From Flavobacteriaceae bacterium UBA3339 (lineage in GTDB: Bacteria > Bacteroidota > Bacteroidia > Flavobacteriales > Flavobacteriaceae), in the NCBI GenBank assembly GCA_002360925.1, contig DERN01000009.1:117056-181055 (forward strand): a stretch of DNA of 64,000 bases. Reading direction: 5' to 3'. Below are positions 18,104 through 27,157 of the stretch, in pieces; position 1 is the first letter of the stretch; the number at the start of each line of letters is the position of its first letter. The notes under the pieces are model-generated. The model worked only from the letters and a program-made list of their open reading frames with translations, searched no databases and was not told the origin of the DNA. A program made the translations under genes and the position numbers.

Positions 18104-18679
18104 ATGTCTACTAAACATCAACACTTTTTATTATACAAACCGGCTGGATATATTTCGCAATTTGTGTACGAAAAAAAACGTACAAAACGTAAATTAGGCG
18201 AATTGTATGATTTTCCCAAAGGAACTATGGCAATTGGTAGACTCGATGAAAATTCGGAAGGATTGTTAATGCTTACAACCGACGGAAATGTAAGTGAAAC
18301 CATTCGTAGCACACATTACGAAAAGGAATATGTAGCCCAATTAGACGGAATTATAACGGATGAAGCGATAGAAGAATTAAAAAAAGGAGTAGAAATAGGA
18401 GTAAAAGGTCTGCGACTAATGACAAAACCCTGTACTGCAAATAAGATAGAGCAACCTGATTATATTGGAGCTGGTTACCGCATACGCGACGAACGCCACG
18501 GCCCCACTAGTTGGATTAGCATAACTTTAACCGAAGGTAAATTTAGACAAGTTCGCAAGATGACAGCAGCAGTTGGTTATCCTACTTTGCGTCTTATTCG
18601 AGTTCGCATTGGTGATTGGCAATTAAAAGGTATGAATCCTAGAGAAGTTGTAGAAGTTGATTTAACTGATGTAATTTAA
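18104..18679 (+). CDS. RsuA/RluE-family pseudouridine synthase
   Basis: 191 residues, lacking the N-terminal S4 domain of RsuA/RluB and thus like RluE. HFLLYKPAGYISQF starts the catalytic fold. AIGRLDENSEGLLMLT near 46-61 contains the catalytic Asp. ITLTEGKFRQVRKMTAAVGYPTLRLIRVRIG is the family C-terminal motif. RluE modifies U2457 of 23S rRNA in E. coli; the same target is likely but not proven. It follows the FAD oxidase by 9 bp and ends at a strong hairpin. Confidence 0.9.
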   Translation: MSTKHQHFLLYKPAGYISQFVYEKKRTKRKLGELYDFPKGTMAIGRLDENSEGLLMLTTDGNVSETIRSTHYEKEYVAQLDGIITDEAIEELKKGVEIGVKGLRLMTKPCTANKIEQPDYIGAGYRIRDERHGPTSWISITLTEGKFRQVRKMTAAVGYPTLRLIRVRIGDWQLKGMNPREVVEVDLTDVI

Positions 18680-18712
18680 TATTTATTTTAAGTTTTACGA
18701 TTTAATAAAAAT

Positions 18713-18749
18713 AAAAAACCGCCAATATCAACTTTATTGGCGGTTTTTT
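18713..18749 (+). terminator. Terminator after the pseudouridine synthase gene
   Basis: A 15-bp stem (core ACCGCCAATA / TATTGGCGGT) with a 7-nt loop and flanking A and T tracts, 34 bp past the stop. The remaining 200 bp to the catalase ATG are extremely AT-rich and show no clear operator or -7 box. Confidence 0.85.
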
Positions 18750-18957
18750 GTAAACTTATGTTAGCTATGATATAAAAAATGTTATCCTTAATCAATTTAT
18801 TTTTTCGTAAATTAGGAATGAAATTAGTGGTTTTTAGAAGCGTAAATAAGTAAGTATTTAAACAGTTTATTATTATATAAATATTATTTATTAATTTAAT
18901 TATATTGATATCTAAAAACTATTTAATTTTAACCAACTTAAAAAATGTAAATTAAAT

Positions 18958-20472
18958 ATGGAAGAAAACAAACCAAAGTTGACTAGACAAACAGGAGCAC
19001 CGGTTCCTGATAATCAAAATGTACAAACAGCAGGTTCAAGAGGTCCTTTACTAATGCAGGATTATTGGTTCTTGGAGAAAATGGCAAATTTTGATAGAGA
19101 GGTAATTCCTGAACGCAGAATGCACGCAAAAGGCTCGGGTGCATTTGGAACTTTTACTGTAACACATGATATTTCGCAATATACAAAAGCCAATATTTTT
19201 AGCGAAGTTGGTAAAAAGGTCGATATGTTTGCTCGTTTTTCAACAGTAGCGGGAGAGCGCGGAGCAGCTGATGCGGAACGAGATATTCGTGGCTTTGCTT
19301 TAAAATTTTATACCGATGAAGGTATTTGGGATTTGGTAGGAAACAACACGCCGGTATTCTTTTTTAGAGATCCAATGAAGTTTCCTGATTTAAACCATGC
19401 TGTTAAACGTGATCCTAGAACCAATATGCGAAGTGCAAATAATAACTGGGATTTCTGGACATTACTTCCCGAAGCTTTGCATCAAATTACGATTATTATG
19501 AGCGATAGGGGAATTCCGAACGGATATCGTCATATGCATGGTTTTGGAAGTCATACTTACAGTTTTATCAATAAAGAAAATGTTAGACATTGGGTTAAGT
19601 TTCATTTTGTAACGCAACAAGGAATTGAAAACTTGTCTGATGAAGAAGCTGCTAAATTGGTAGGAATGGACAGAGAATCTTCTCAAAGAGATTTGTATGA
19701 AGCAATTGAACGCGGAGATTTTCCTAAATGGAAAATGTTTATTCAGATCATGACCGAAGAACAAGCAAAAGAATATCGTTTCCATCCGTTCGATTTGACA
19801 AAAGTTTGGTCTAAAAAAGATTATCCGCTTATTCCAGTTGGGGAATTTGAGCTGAATCGAAATCCCGATAATTATTTCCAAGATGTAGAACAGGCTGCTT
19901 TTAACCCGACGAATATTGTTCCAGGAATTGGATTTTCGCCCGATAAAATGCTACAAGGACGTTTGTTTTCATACGGCGATGCACAACGCTACAGATTAGG
20001 GGTGAATCATTTCCAGATTCCGGTAAACAAACCTAAATGTCCGTATCATGCATATCACAGAGATGGTGCAATGCGTGTTGATGGAAATTACGGATCAGCA
20101 ATTCATTACGAACCTAATAGTTATGGTGAGTGGCAGGAAGATCCTTCTGCAAAAGAACCGCCTTTACAATTAGAAGGCGATGCGTATACATACAATTTTA
20201 GAGATTACGATACCGATTATTATACACAACCAGGCGATTTATTCCGAATTATTAAAGCCGACGGAAAAGCCGATTTGTTATTTAAAAATACAGCAACTCA
20301 GGTAGGTGGAGCAGAAAAATTTATTCAAATTCGTCATATTAAAAACTGTTACAAAGCCGATCCAGAATACGGTGAAGGTGTAGCAAAAGCCTTAGGGTTA
20401 ACAATCGACGAAGTAAACCAATTCGATATGACTCCGTACGACCGTTGGGCTCCAAAACCCACAAATTTATAA
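18958..20472 (+). CDS. katA: Monofunctional haem catalase KatA
   Basis: 504 residues, small-subunit (clade 3) length. Catalytic His56 lies in PERRMHAKGSGAFG, the distal Asn in LVGNNTPVFFFRDP near 129, and the proximal haem Tyr339 in RLFSYGDAQRYRLG. All residues needed for breaking hydrogen peroxide into water and oxygen are present. It is cytoplasmic with no signal peptide. Transcribed alone between two strong hairpins. It is one of several oxidative-stress genes in the window (di-haem peroxidase, YaaA, YtxJ). Confidence 0.97.
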   Translation: MEENKPKLTRQTGAPVPDNQNVQTAGSRGPLLMQDYWFLEKMANFDREVIPERRMHAKGSGAFGTFTVTHDISQYTKANIFSEVGKKVDMFARFSTVAGERGAADAERDIRGFALKFYTDEGIWDLVGNNTPVFFFRDPMKFPDLNHAVKRDPRTNMRSANNNWDFWTLLPEALHQITIIMSDRGIPNGYRHMHGFGSHTYSFINKENVRHWVKFHFVTQQGIENLSDEEAAKLVGMDRESSQRDLYEAIERGDFPKWKMFIQIMTEEQAKEYRFHPFDLTKVWSKKDYPLIPVGEFELNRNPDNYFQDVEQAAFNPTNIVPGIGFSPDKMLQGRLFSYGDAQRYRLGVNHFQIPVNKPKCPYHAYHRDGAMRVDGNYGSAIHYEPNSYGEWQEDPSAKEPPLQLEGDAYTYNFRDYDTDYYTQPGDLFRIIKADGKADLLFKNTATQVGGAEKFIQIRHIKNCYKADPEYGEGVAKALGLTIDEVNQFDMTPYDRWAPKPTNL

Positions 20473-20477
20473 ACTAT

Positions 20478-20508
20478 AAAAACCTCTCTTGAAGCAAGAG
20501 AGGTTTTT
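20478..20508 (+). terminator. Terminator after katA
   Basis: A 14-bp stem (AAAAACCTCTCTTG with its exact complement) and a 3-nt loop, 6 bp past the catalase stop. Confidence 0.88.
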
Positions 20509-20587
20509 ATTTTACTTCTTAATAGTTTGAGAATTGATGTGTAAAACTTTTTGACTAAATAAAGGTCGACAAAACAAGATATTTAGA

Positions 20588-20595
20588 TAACTTTG
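20588..20595 (+). promoter_or_regulatory. Promoter -7 box for the CDF transporter gene
   Basis: TAACTTTG, 23 bp before the ATG at 20619. Confidence 0.55.
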
Positions 20596-20618
20596 TTCTT
20601 CATTAAAAAAGTAAAAAA

Positions 20619-21620
20619 ATGAGTACATCTAATAACGAAAGTTTTAAGTTTCAAAAGATTGTAGCTTTTGTAGGTGTTTTACTTTTTTTAATAAAAATAT
20701 ATGCTTGGTACAAAACAGGTTCGGTTGCAATTTTAACCGATGCTTTAGAAAGTACCATTAACGTAATAGCTGGTTTTATTGGCTTGTACAGTTTATATCT
20801 TTCCTCACTTCCCAGAGATGAGAATCATCCGTATGGTCACGGAAAAGCAGAATTTATTTCGGCTTCGATAGAAGGCGCTTTGATTTCGATTGCTGGTGTT
20901 ATTATTATTTACGAAGCAATTGGCAATTTGCGAAATCCTAAAGAGTTGGAGCAATTAGATTTAGGTCTTATCTTGGTGGCTGTTACCGCTGTTATTAATT
21001 ATGTAATTGGTGGAATTGCAGTTAAGAAAGGAAAGAAAAATCATTCTTTGGCGCTTATTTCAAGTGGAAAACATTTGCAAACCGATACTTATTCGACCAT
21101 TGGAATTATTGTTGGACTTGTAATTCTTTATTTTACTAAAATTTCGTGGATTGATAGTATTACGGCTCTATTATTTGCGGTTTTTATTATTTATACAGGA
21201 TATAAAATTCTTCGCGAATCTATTTCGGGAATCATGGATGAAACCGACGTTCTATTGTTGAAGGAAGTGGTAGAGTTTTTAGAGAAAAAACGAAGAGAAA
21301 ATTGGATCGATTTACATAATCTGCGCATTATTAAATACGGAAGTACCTTGCATTTTGATTGTCATATGACGGTGCCTTGGTATTTTAATATTGAAGAAGG
21401 ACATTTAGAAGTTGATGCTTTGGAAGATGCCGTAAAAAATCATTTTGGAGATAGAATCGAGCTTTTTGTACATTTAGATGCTTGTAAAGAATACTCGTGC
21501 AGTATTTGTTCTAAAACAGATTGTCCGGTTAGGAAACATGTTTTTGAAGGTAAAATTAAATGGACGATCGAAAACGTATCAACCAATCAAAAACATCAAA
21601 AAGGAATTAAAGTATTTTAA
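20619..21620 (+). CDS. Cation diffusion facilitator (CDF) metal exporter with Cys-rich tail
   Basis: 333 residues. Six membrane segments in the first 210 residues, with metal-site Asp in ILTDALES near 40 and HPYGHGKAEF near 66-75, both typical of CDF zinc/iron/manganese exporters. The cytoplasmic C-terminal domain follows (LHNLRIIKYGSTLHFDCHMTVP). It is unusual in ending with a Cys cluster, C289-x4-C294-x2-C297-x4-C302, which could bind a metal. The last 14 bp overlap the convergent ABC ATPase gene. Metal specificity cannot be assigned. Confidence 0.9.
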   Translation: MSTSNNESFKFQKIVAFVGVLLFLIKIYAWYKTGSVAILTDALESTINVIAGFIGLYSLYLSSLPRDENHPYGHGKAEFISASIEGALISIAGVIIIYEAIGNLRNPKELEQLDLGLILVAVTAVINYVIGGIAVKKGKKNHSLALISSGKHLQTDTYSTIGIIVGLVILYFTKISWIDSITALLFAVFIIYTGYKILRESISGIMDETDVLLLKEVVEFLEKKRRENWIDLHNLRIIKYGSTLHFDCHMTVPWYFNIEEGHLEVDALEDAVKNHFGDRIELFVHLDACKEYSCSICSKTDCPVRKHVFEGKIKWTIENVSTNQKHQKGIKVF

Positions 21621-22368
21621 ACAGTTTACGTTCTTTATCAAAAACAATATCGTCGGTATCGAAAAAGCGATCAAATATTCCTTGATTAATTAAAGCTTCT
21701 GTAGTGTCGTGAAAAAGTTGTTCATCTTTCAGCAACATAATTTCATCGCTAAGTTGTAAAGCTAAATCTAAATCGTGCGTAGAAAAAAGAATGCATTTTT
21801 GTTTTTGAACGCACAATTTCTTCAATAATTTAAATAAATGTACTTTGTGATACAAATCGAGATGTGTTGAAGGTTCGTCGAGAAAAATAAACGGAGTATC
21901 CTGAACAACAGCTCGAGCAATAAAACATCTTTGTAATTGTCCGTCGCTCAATTGAGAAATTTTACGATCCTTTAAATCGGTTATTTCACAATCAATCAAA
22001 GTTTGATTTATAAGAATGTTATCTTCTTCCGTTAATTGATCCATCCAATTAGTATAAGGTTGTCTTCCTAATTTTACCAATTCATAAACGGTCAGTTCCT
22101 TATTTACGTCTTTATGTGTTAAAACCATGCTTACTTGTTGCGAAAATTCGGCATTAGAAAGCGAATAAATGTTTTTTCCGTCAATTAAAATAGTTCCATC
22201 TTTCGGATCAATTAACCTAGAAATTGTTTTTAAAAGGGTCGATTTCCCGATTCCGTTACTTCCTAAAAGCGATGTTAAAACACCTGTACGCAATTCAAAA
22301 TTCAAATTGCGTAAAATGTCTTTGTTTTTATATCCGATTGTTAAGTTTTGAGCAACAAGTTGATTCAT
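21607..22368 (-). CDS. ABC transporter ATP-binding protein, FecE/HmuV-like
   Basis: 253 residues. Walker A GSNGIGKST near 36-44, signature LSDGQLQRCFIARA near 140 and Walker B FIFLDEPS near 160, then the H-loop in STHDLDLAL. KLGRQPYTNWM is characteristic of iron-siderophore, haem or B12 importer ATPases. No permease (FecCD/BtuC) or binding protein gene is next to it. It instead follows an MFS gene by 4 bp, so the membrane partner must be encoded elsewhere. It overlaps the end of the convergent CDF gene. Confidence 0.88.
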   Translation of the reverse strand: MNQLVAQNLTIGYKNKDILRNLNFELRTGVLTSLLGSNGIGKSTLLKTISRLIDPKDGTILIDGKNIYSLSNAEFSQQVSMVLTHKDVNKELTVYELVKLGRQPYTNWMDQLTEEDNILINQTLIDCEITDLKDRKISQLSDGQLQRCFIARAVVQDTPFIFLDEPSTHLDLYHKVHLFKLLKKLCVQKQKCILFSTHDLDLALQLSDEIMLLKDEQLFHDTTEALINQGIFDRFFDTDDIVFDKERKLFKIL

Positions 22369-22372
22369 TTTT

Positions 22373-23584
22373 TTACATTTTTTTCATGATATAATAAAAA
22401 CCTATACTTGCAATGGCAATCATAACACAGTTAAAAATCCACAAATTAGTGTATCCGAAGTTTTCTGCAATATACGTTCCTAAAAACGGAGCTGTAATCA
22501 AAGCAATAGAAAACGAAATTCCGTTTAAACCCATATACGATCCGCGATTGAACGAATTAGAACGATTTACCGCAACGGTTGAAGCAAACGGCATAATCAA
22601 TATTTCGGAAATAGAAATTACGAAAATAGAAAGATACAAAACCCAAATTGCGTGCGAAGGGAGCAACACTAAATAAGCAGCTCCGCAGAACAAACTTCCA
22701 ATAATCATGTTGGCAGAAAGCGTAAATTTCTTTTCTGCATAATGAACTAAAGCCATTTCTAAAATAAATACGACAATTCCGTTAAAAGCCATTAAAAGCC
22801 CCACTTCTTTTTCGTTCATCAACGCAACGTTTTTATAGAAAAGAGGCAATGTGTTTAAAATCTGAAAAAAACAAAAGGCATAAATTGCAATAAAAAAGCT
22901 AAAAAGAAGAAACTTTCCATCGGTATAAGCACTTCGATTATTGTGAAGCTCTTTCGATTTTTCCGAAACTACTTTTTCAAGCGCATTTCCTTTTCTATTT
23001 CTAAAATAAAACACGAATAACAAGCCTGCCAAAAACGACATTACTCCGTTTGTATAAAACAAAAAGTCGTACGAAACCGCAGCTAAAAATCCGCCAATTG
23101 CCGGACCAATAGAATAACCAAGGTTTAAAGCCATTCGGTTAAGTGAAAAAGCTCGAGTTAAATTTTCGGGTTTCGCATAATACGAAACCGAAGCGCTGTT
23201 TGCCGGGCGAAACAATTCTTTAATAAAACTTAAAAAGAAAATGGCTAAACACAAAGCTTCGAAACTTTTAAAAATAGGAAGAATCGCATAAAAAGGAATG
23301 CTAAAAAACAAACTAAAAGCCTGAATTTTATACGAGCCAATTTTGTCGGTCAGCCAACCACCAATTAACGAACCTAAAATCGATCCAACACCAAAAGTAC
23401 TTAAAACAATTCCGGCATTTTGTAACGAAAAGTCCAAAACAGTTGTCATATATACGCCCAAAAAAGGCAATACCATTGATCCACTTTGATTTATAAACAT
23501 TACCAATGCCAAAAGCCACGTAGCTGGCGACAAACCTTGATAGGCGCTAATGTAATTTTTCCAATATGCTTTTAACTTTTCCAT
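22373..23584 (-). CDS. MFS transporter (MdtH-like multidrug/metabolite exporter)
   Basis: 403 residues with about twelve membrane segments. GSMVLPFLGVYMTTVLDFSLQNAGIVLSTFGVGSILGSLIGGWLTDKIG holds the MFS loop 2-3 motif (GGWLTDKIG), and RPANSASVSYYAKPENLTRAFSLNRMALNLGYSIGPAIGG resembles the MdtH group. The first gene of a two-gene unit with a FecE-like ATPase. Its own -7 box lies 5 bp upstream of the ATG. One could guess siderophore export beside siderophore import, but this rests only on the neighbour. Confidence 0.85.
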   Translation of the reverse strand: MEKLKAYWKNYISAYQGLSPATWLLALVMFINQSGSMVLPFLGVYMTTVLDFSLQNAGIVLSTFGVGSILGSLIGGWLTDKIGSYKIQAFSLFFSIPFYAILPIFKSFEALCLAIFFLSFIKELFRPANSASVSYYAKPENLTRAFSLNRMALNLGYSIGPAIGGFLAAVSYDFLFYTNGVMSFLAGLLFVFYFRNRKGNALEKVVSEKSKELHNNRSAYTDGKFLLFSFFIAIYAFCFFQILNTLPLFYKNVALMNEKEVGLLMAFNGIVVFILEMALVHYAEKKFTLSANMIIGSLFCGAAYLVLLPSHAIWVLYLSIFVISISEILIMPFASTVAVNRSNSFNRGSYMGLNGISFSIALITAPFLGTYIAENFGYTNLWIFNCVMIAIASIGFYYIMKKM

Positions 23585-23588
23585 TTTG

Positions 23589-23596
23589 CAAAGTTA
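23589..23596 (-). promoter_or_regulatory. Promoter -7 box for the MFS/ABC ATPase unit
   Basis: TAACTTTG on the minus strand, ending 4 bp before the ATG. A transcript from it would be leaderless or nearly so. Confidence 0.5.
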
Positions 23597-23639
23597 ATAA
23601 TAAGACTTCAATTTGTTAATCAACAAAAAGATTAAGTTT

Positions 23640-23671
23640 TTGTGTTCAATCTTTTAAAAAAACTATCTTTG
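23640..23671 (+). promoter_or_regulatory. Promoter (-33 TTG and -7 box) for the transketolase unit
   Basis: TTG at 23640-23642, a 21-nt spacer, then TATCTTTG at 23664-23671, 26 bp before the ATG. Confidence 0.6.
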
Positions 23672-23697
23672 TGCTTGTAAATTTTATGTATTTGTAA

Positions 23698-24546
23698 ATG
23701 AAACCTAACACACAACAATTACAAGACTTGGTAACGCAAGTTAGAAGAGATGTTTTACGTATGGTACACGCCGTAAACTCAGGACATCCGGGAGGTTCCT
23801 TAGGATGTGCAGAATTTTTAACTGCATTGTATCAAGTGATTATGGAAAGAAAAGATACGTTTGAAATGGACGGAATAGGAGAGGATGTATTCTTCTTATC
23901 TAACGGACATATTTCGCCCGTTTTTTACAGCGTTTTAGCTCGTAGCGGATATTTTCCGGTTAGCGAATTAGCAACATTCCGTAAAATAGACACTCGTTTA
24001 CAAGGGCATCCAACTACTCACAGTCATTTACCTGGTGTACGTATGGCTTCCGGATCTTTAGGTCAAGGTTTGTCTGTTGCTTTGGGAACTGCGCTAGCTA
24101 AAAAGTTAAATAACGATGATAAATTGGTTTACGTTCTTTTAGGAGACGGCGAATTGCAAGAAGGTCAAAACTGGGAAGCTTTAATGTATGCTGCTGCTAA
24201 TAAAGTAGATAATATTATTGCTACAGTTGATTTTAATGGAAAACAAATCGACGGACCAACAGACGATGTTTTAAATATGGGAAGTTTAAAAGCTAAATTC
24301 GAAGCTTTTGGATGGGATGTATTGTCTATTGAAAAAGGAAACGATATCGAAGCTGTAATAAGTGGTTTAGAATTAGCAAAATCTAAAACAAAACAGCAAA
24401 AACCAGTTATGATTTTGTTGCATACCGAAATGGGTAACGGAGTTGATTTTATGATGTATACGCATGCTTGGCACGGAAAAGCACCAAATAATGAACAGTT
24501 AGAAAGTGCTTTAAATCAAAATAAAGAAACTTTAGGAGATTACTAG
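23698..24546 (+). CDS. Transketolase, N-terminal (thiamine diphosphate-binding) subunit
   Basis: 282 residues. GHPGGSLGCAEFLTALYQ near 28-45 and the thiamine diphosphate motif LGDGELQEGQNWEALMYAA with the closing Asn in ATVDFNGKQ near 178-182 identify the N-terminal half of transketolase. It works in the pentose phosphate pathway, moving two-carbon units between sugar phosphates. In many bacteria the enzyme is split into two adjacent genes. Here the second half lies 1.5 kb downstream, with a secreted-protein gene in between on the same strand. Confidence 0.94.
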   Translation: MKPNTQQLQDLVTQVRRDVLRMVHAVNSGHPGGSLGCAEFLTALYQVIMERKDTFEMDGIGEDVFFLSNGHISPVFYSVLARSGYFPVSELATFRKIDTRLQGHPTTHSHLPGVRMASGSLGQGLSVALGTALAKKLNNDDKLVYVLLGDGELQEGQNWEALMYAAANKVDNIIATVDFNGKQIDGPTDDVLNMGSLKAKFEAFGWDVLSIEKGNDIEAVISGLELAKSKTKQQKPVMILLHTEMGNGVDFMMYTHAWHGKAPNNEQLESALNQNKETLGDY

Positions 24547-24564
24547 TAGAATAAAAAAGAGCTT

Positions 24565-26019
24565 ATGAAAAGAATATTTTGTGCTGCTGTATTTTTGATT
24601 TCTGTTTCGTCTTTTGCGCAAACTAAATCGATAGAATTTACAAAAAGACTAACATATAAAATCGAAACTTCGTCAGAAAATCCGTACGAACAATCGGATT
24701 ATGAAAAAGTATCATACGATTATTATATAGGAAAAAATAACAAAGAAGGATTATTGTCGTTTTATTATAGCGAACCGGCTGAAGTTTATTATTCGGGTGA
24801 ATCTAACTTTTTTGTAAAAAACAATTGGATGATTCCTGTTACTGTAAGCGGAATTTCGAAAGCTACATCTTATGCGGTTTATTCGGCATTTGCTGTAACA
24901 AACGAAAACAAAGTTATTTCGAAGATAGATCGCAAAGGAAATATCAACGGAACAAGTTGCCAATATTATGCGGTTTTGTCTGATCCGCAAGATAAAGAAA
25001 ACTACGAATTTTGTTTCTGTATCGACGAAAATAGCAAAACAAACAATGCAGAAGCTTTGTTTCCTGATGCAAAAATAAAAGGATTGATTTTAGCTGTTGA
25101 ACCAAAAGAAAACGATTATCGTTTGGTTTACAAATCAAGCGAAAACGCAAGTTTAAAACTAGATTTGGATGCAGATAAAATGATTGCCGATGCCGAAGAA
25201 CATAAGAAAGAGCAAGAAGCTACTTATAACGCGGTAGATTTTGCCGAAGCAGTAGATTCGGCTGCATATGCTTATCCTAATTCCACCGAAATGTACAACG
25301 ATCCATTGTACACGTATGGCGATACATCGTTCGAAAACTATGAATTGTATAGTTATTTAAATCCTGTTTACGGAATTACTTCAACTGTACTTTACAAAGC
25401 TAAAGAGTATAGCGATGAAGGAACCGTTTCTAGAGATCAGATTGTAAAGCTTTATAAAAACTTGTCTAAAAATTTAGTAAAAAGCCTTTCGTCTTCTAAG
25501 TTGATTACAAAAGAAGAGAAAAAGGAATTGAACGATTATTTCAAAACAAGAATTAAAGAAGCCGAAAAATTTAAACCAAACGCAATAGAAACTGCTGTTA
25601 CAGATTATAGCGATTATGATTATGCGGCAATAGATGCGGCTTCGGCAGCAGCAGCTTATGTAGATGATTACGATTATTATACAAAATACGAATCGAAATA
25701 CAAGAATACAGAAAGTTCCGAAGTTTCTTTAGCTTACGATTTGTTAGGAGATAGCGAAATAAAACAAAATGCGCCTAAATATTGCGAAGATTTAATAAAG
25801 AGCATTCCTAATTTTCAGAATAAAGATTTAAAATATCATGTTCACAATCTTACAGGACAAATTTGCGATTTATATCTTTATAATAATGGTGGAAGTGTAG
25901 ATTATTTTGTAACAATCGACGAAATGCGTAAAAGCATGTTAGAAATTGAAAAATTAAGAAGTTCGCTTTCACAAAAAGACCAAAAATCACTTTTAGAATT
26001 TTTAAAGAGCTTAGATTAA
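24565..26019 (+). CDS. Secreted hypothetical protein inserted between the transketolase subunit genes
   Basis: 484 residues. Clear signal peptide MKRIFCAAVFLISVSSFAQ with cleavage after Ala-Gln. I recognise no family. The first 190 residues look beta-rich (DUF4412-like in style, not verified). The middle is helical and Lys/Glu-rich. Residues about 345-385 are low-complexity and Tyr/Asp/Ala-rich (DYSDYDYAAIDAASAAAAYV). It begins 18 bp after the transketolase N-subunit stop and ends 1 bp before the C-subunit ATG, so it must be in the same transcript. A link to sugar metabolism is not evident. Base composition is like its neighbours. Confidence 0.75.
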   Translation: MKRIFCAAVFLISVSSFAQTKSIEFTKRLTYKIETSSENPYEQSDYEKVSYDYYIGKNNKEGLLSFYYSEPAEVYYSGESNFFVKNNWMIPVTVSGISKATSYAVYSAFAVTNENKVISKIDRKGNINGTSCQYYAVLSDPQDKENYEFCFCIDENSKTNNAEALFPDAKIKGLILAVEPKENDYRLVYKSSENASLKLDLDADKMIADAEEHKKEQEATYNAVDFAEAVDSAAYAYPNSTEMYNDPLYTYGDTSFENYELYSYLNPVYGITSTVLYKAKEYSDEGTVSRDQIVKLYKNLSKNLVKSLSSSKLITKEEKKELNDYFKTRIKEAEKFKPNAIETAVTDYSDYDYAAIDAASAAAAYVDDYDYYTKYESKYKNTESSEVSLAYDLLGDSEIKQNAPKYCEDLIKSIPNFQNKDLKYHVHNLTGQICDLYLYNNGGSVDYFVTIDEMRKSMLEIEKLRSSLSQKDQKSLLEFLKSLD

Positions 26020-26020
26020 A

Positions 26021-26974
26021 ATGAAAAAATATACAAACTTAGGCAGCAAAGACACACGTTCTGGTTTTGGTGCTGGTTTAACCGAATTAGGACAAAAGAA
26101 CGAAAATGTAGTGGCATTATGTGCCGATTTGATTGGTTCGTTAAAAATGGACGATTTTAAAAAGAATCATCCAGAACGTTTCTTTCAAGTTGGAATTGCC
26201 GAAGCAAATATGATTGGTTTAGCAGCCGGAATGACGATTGGAGGGAAAATTCCTTTCACAGGAACATTCGCTAACTTTTCAACAGGTCGTGTTTACGATC
26301 AAATTCGTCAATCAGTTGCATATTCTGAAAAGAATGTGAAAATTTGTGCTTCTCACGCAGGTTTAACTTTAGGAGAAGACGGTGCAACGCATCAAATCTT
26401 AGAAGATTTAGGATTGATGAAAATGTTACCTGGAATGACTGTAATTAATACATGCGATTACAATCAAACAAAAGCTGCAACATTAGCAATTGCAGATCAC
26501 AATGGACCGGTTTATTTACGTTTTGGTCGTCCGGTAGTTCCAAATTTTATTCCGGAAGATATGCCGTTTGAAATTGGAAAAGCAGTTGTTTTATCAGAAG
26601 GAACCGATGTTACGATTGTTGCAACCGGACATTTAGTTTGGGAAGCTTTACAAGCTGCAGAAGCATTAGAAGCAAAAGGAATTTCTGCAGAAGTAATCAA
26701 CATTCATACCATTAAACCGTTAGATGAAGAAGCGATTTTAAAATCGGTTGCTAAAACGGGTTGTGTTGTTACAGCAGAAGAGCATAATTATTTAGGTGGA
26801 TTAGGCGAAAGCATTTCAGGTGTTTTAGCTTTAAACAAACCAGCTCCGCAAGAATTTGTTGCAGTAAACGACGTATTTGGAGAATCGGGAACTCCTGAAG
26901 CTTTAATGGAAAAATACGGATTAAACGCTAAATCGATTGTCGAAAAAGCAGAAAAAGTAATTACAAGAAAATAG
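26021..26974 (+). CDS. Transketolase, C-terminal (pyrimidine-binding) subunit
   Basis: 317 residues. DTRSGFGAGLTELGQKNENVVALCADL starts the pyrimidine-binding domain. The conserved Glu sits in VGIAEANMIGLAAGM near 62-76, and THQILEDLGLMKMLPGM holds the substrate-side His. The C-terminal transketolase domain runs from about 190 (TIVATGHLVWEALQAAEAL). It pairs with the 282-residue N-terminal subunit encoded upstream. A rho-independent hairpin follows the stop by about 20 bp. Confidence 0.94.
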   Translation: MKKYTNLGSKDTRSGFGAGLTELGQKNENVVALCADLIGSLKMDDFKKNHPERFFQVGIAEANMIGLAAGMTIGGKIPFTGTFANFSTGRVYDQIRQSVAYSEKNVKICASHAGLTLGEDGATHQILEDLGLMKMLPGMTVINTCDYNQTKAATLAIADHNGPVYLRFGRPVVPNFIPEDMPFEIGKAVVLSEGTDVTIVATGHLVWEALQAAEALEAKGISAEVINIHTIKPLDEEAILKSVAKTGCVVTAEEHNYLGGLGESISGVLALNKPAPQEFVAVNDVFGESGTPEALMEKYGLNAKSIVEKAEKVITRK

Positions 26975-26994
26975 TCTTGTTTTTTAAACAACAC

Positions 26995-27021
26995 AAAAGC
27001 AACCTAATTTAGGTTGCTTTT
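26995..27021 (+). terminator. Terminator after the transketolase unit
   Basis: A 12-bp stem AAAAGCAACCTA with its complement, a 3-nt loop and a T tract, ending the three-gene unit. Confidence 0.85.
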
Positions 27022-27128
27022 TTGTATATAAACACTTTAAAACTTAAAAGAAAGATAAAATGGAGTTTTTCAACAATTAAACGGCTAATAAAGCGTTATA
27101 ATTGTTCATCGTTTTGTATATATTTTAA

Positions 27129-27136
27129 TATATTTG
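27129..27136 (+). promoter_or_regulatory. Promoter -7 box for the TPR/barrel operon
   Basis: TATATTTG, 21 bp before the ATG at 27158. The in-frame TTG at 27134 lies inside the box and so is not the translation start. Confidence 0.5.
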
Positions 27137-27157
27137 ATTCACAAAAAAATAGTTGAA

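Noticed and set aside
19462..19881. 139-codon minus-strand frame inside katA
   Set aside because: It lies wholly antisense to a clearly conserved catalase, and its translation has no protein-like features.
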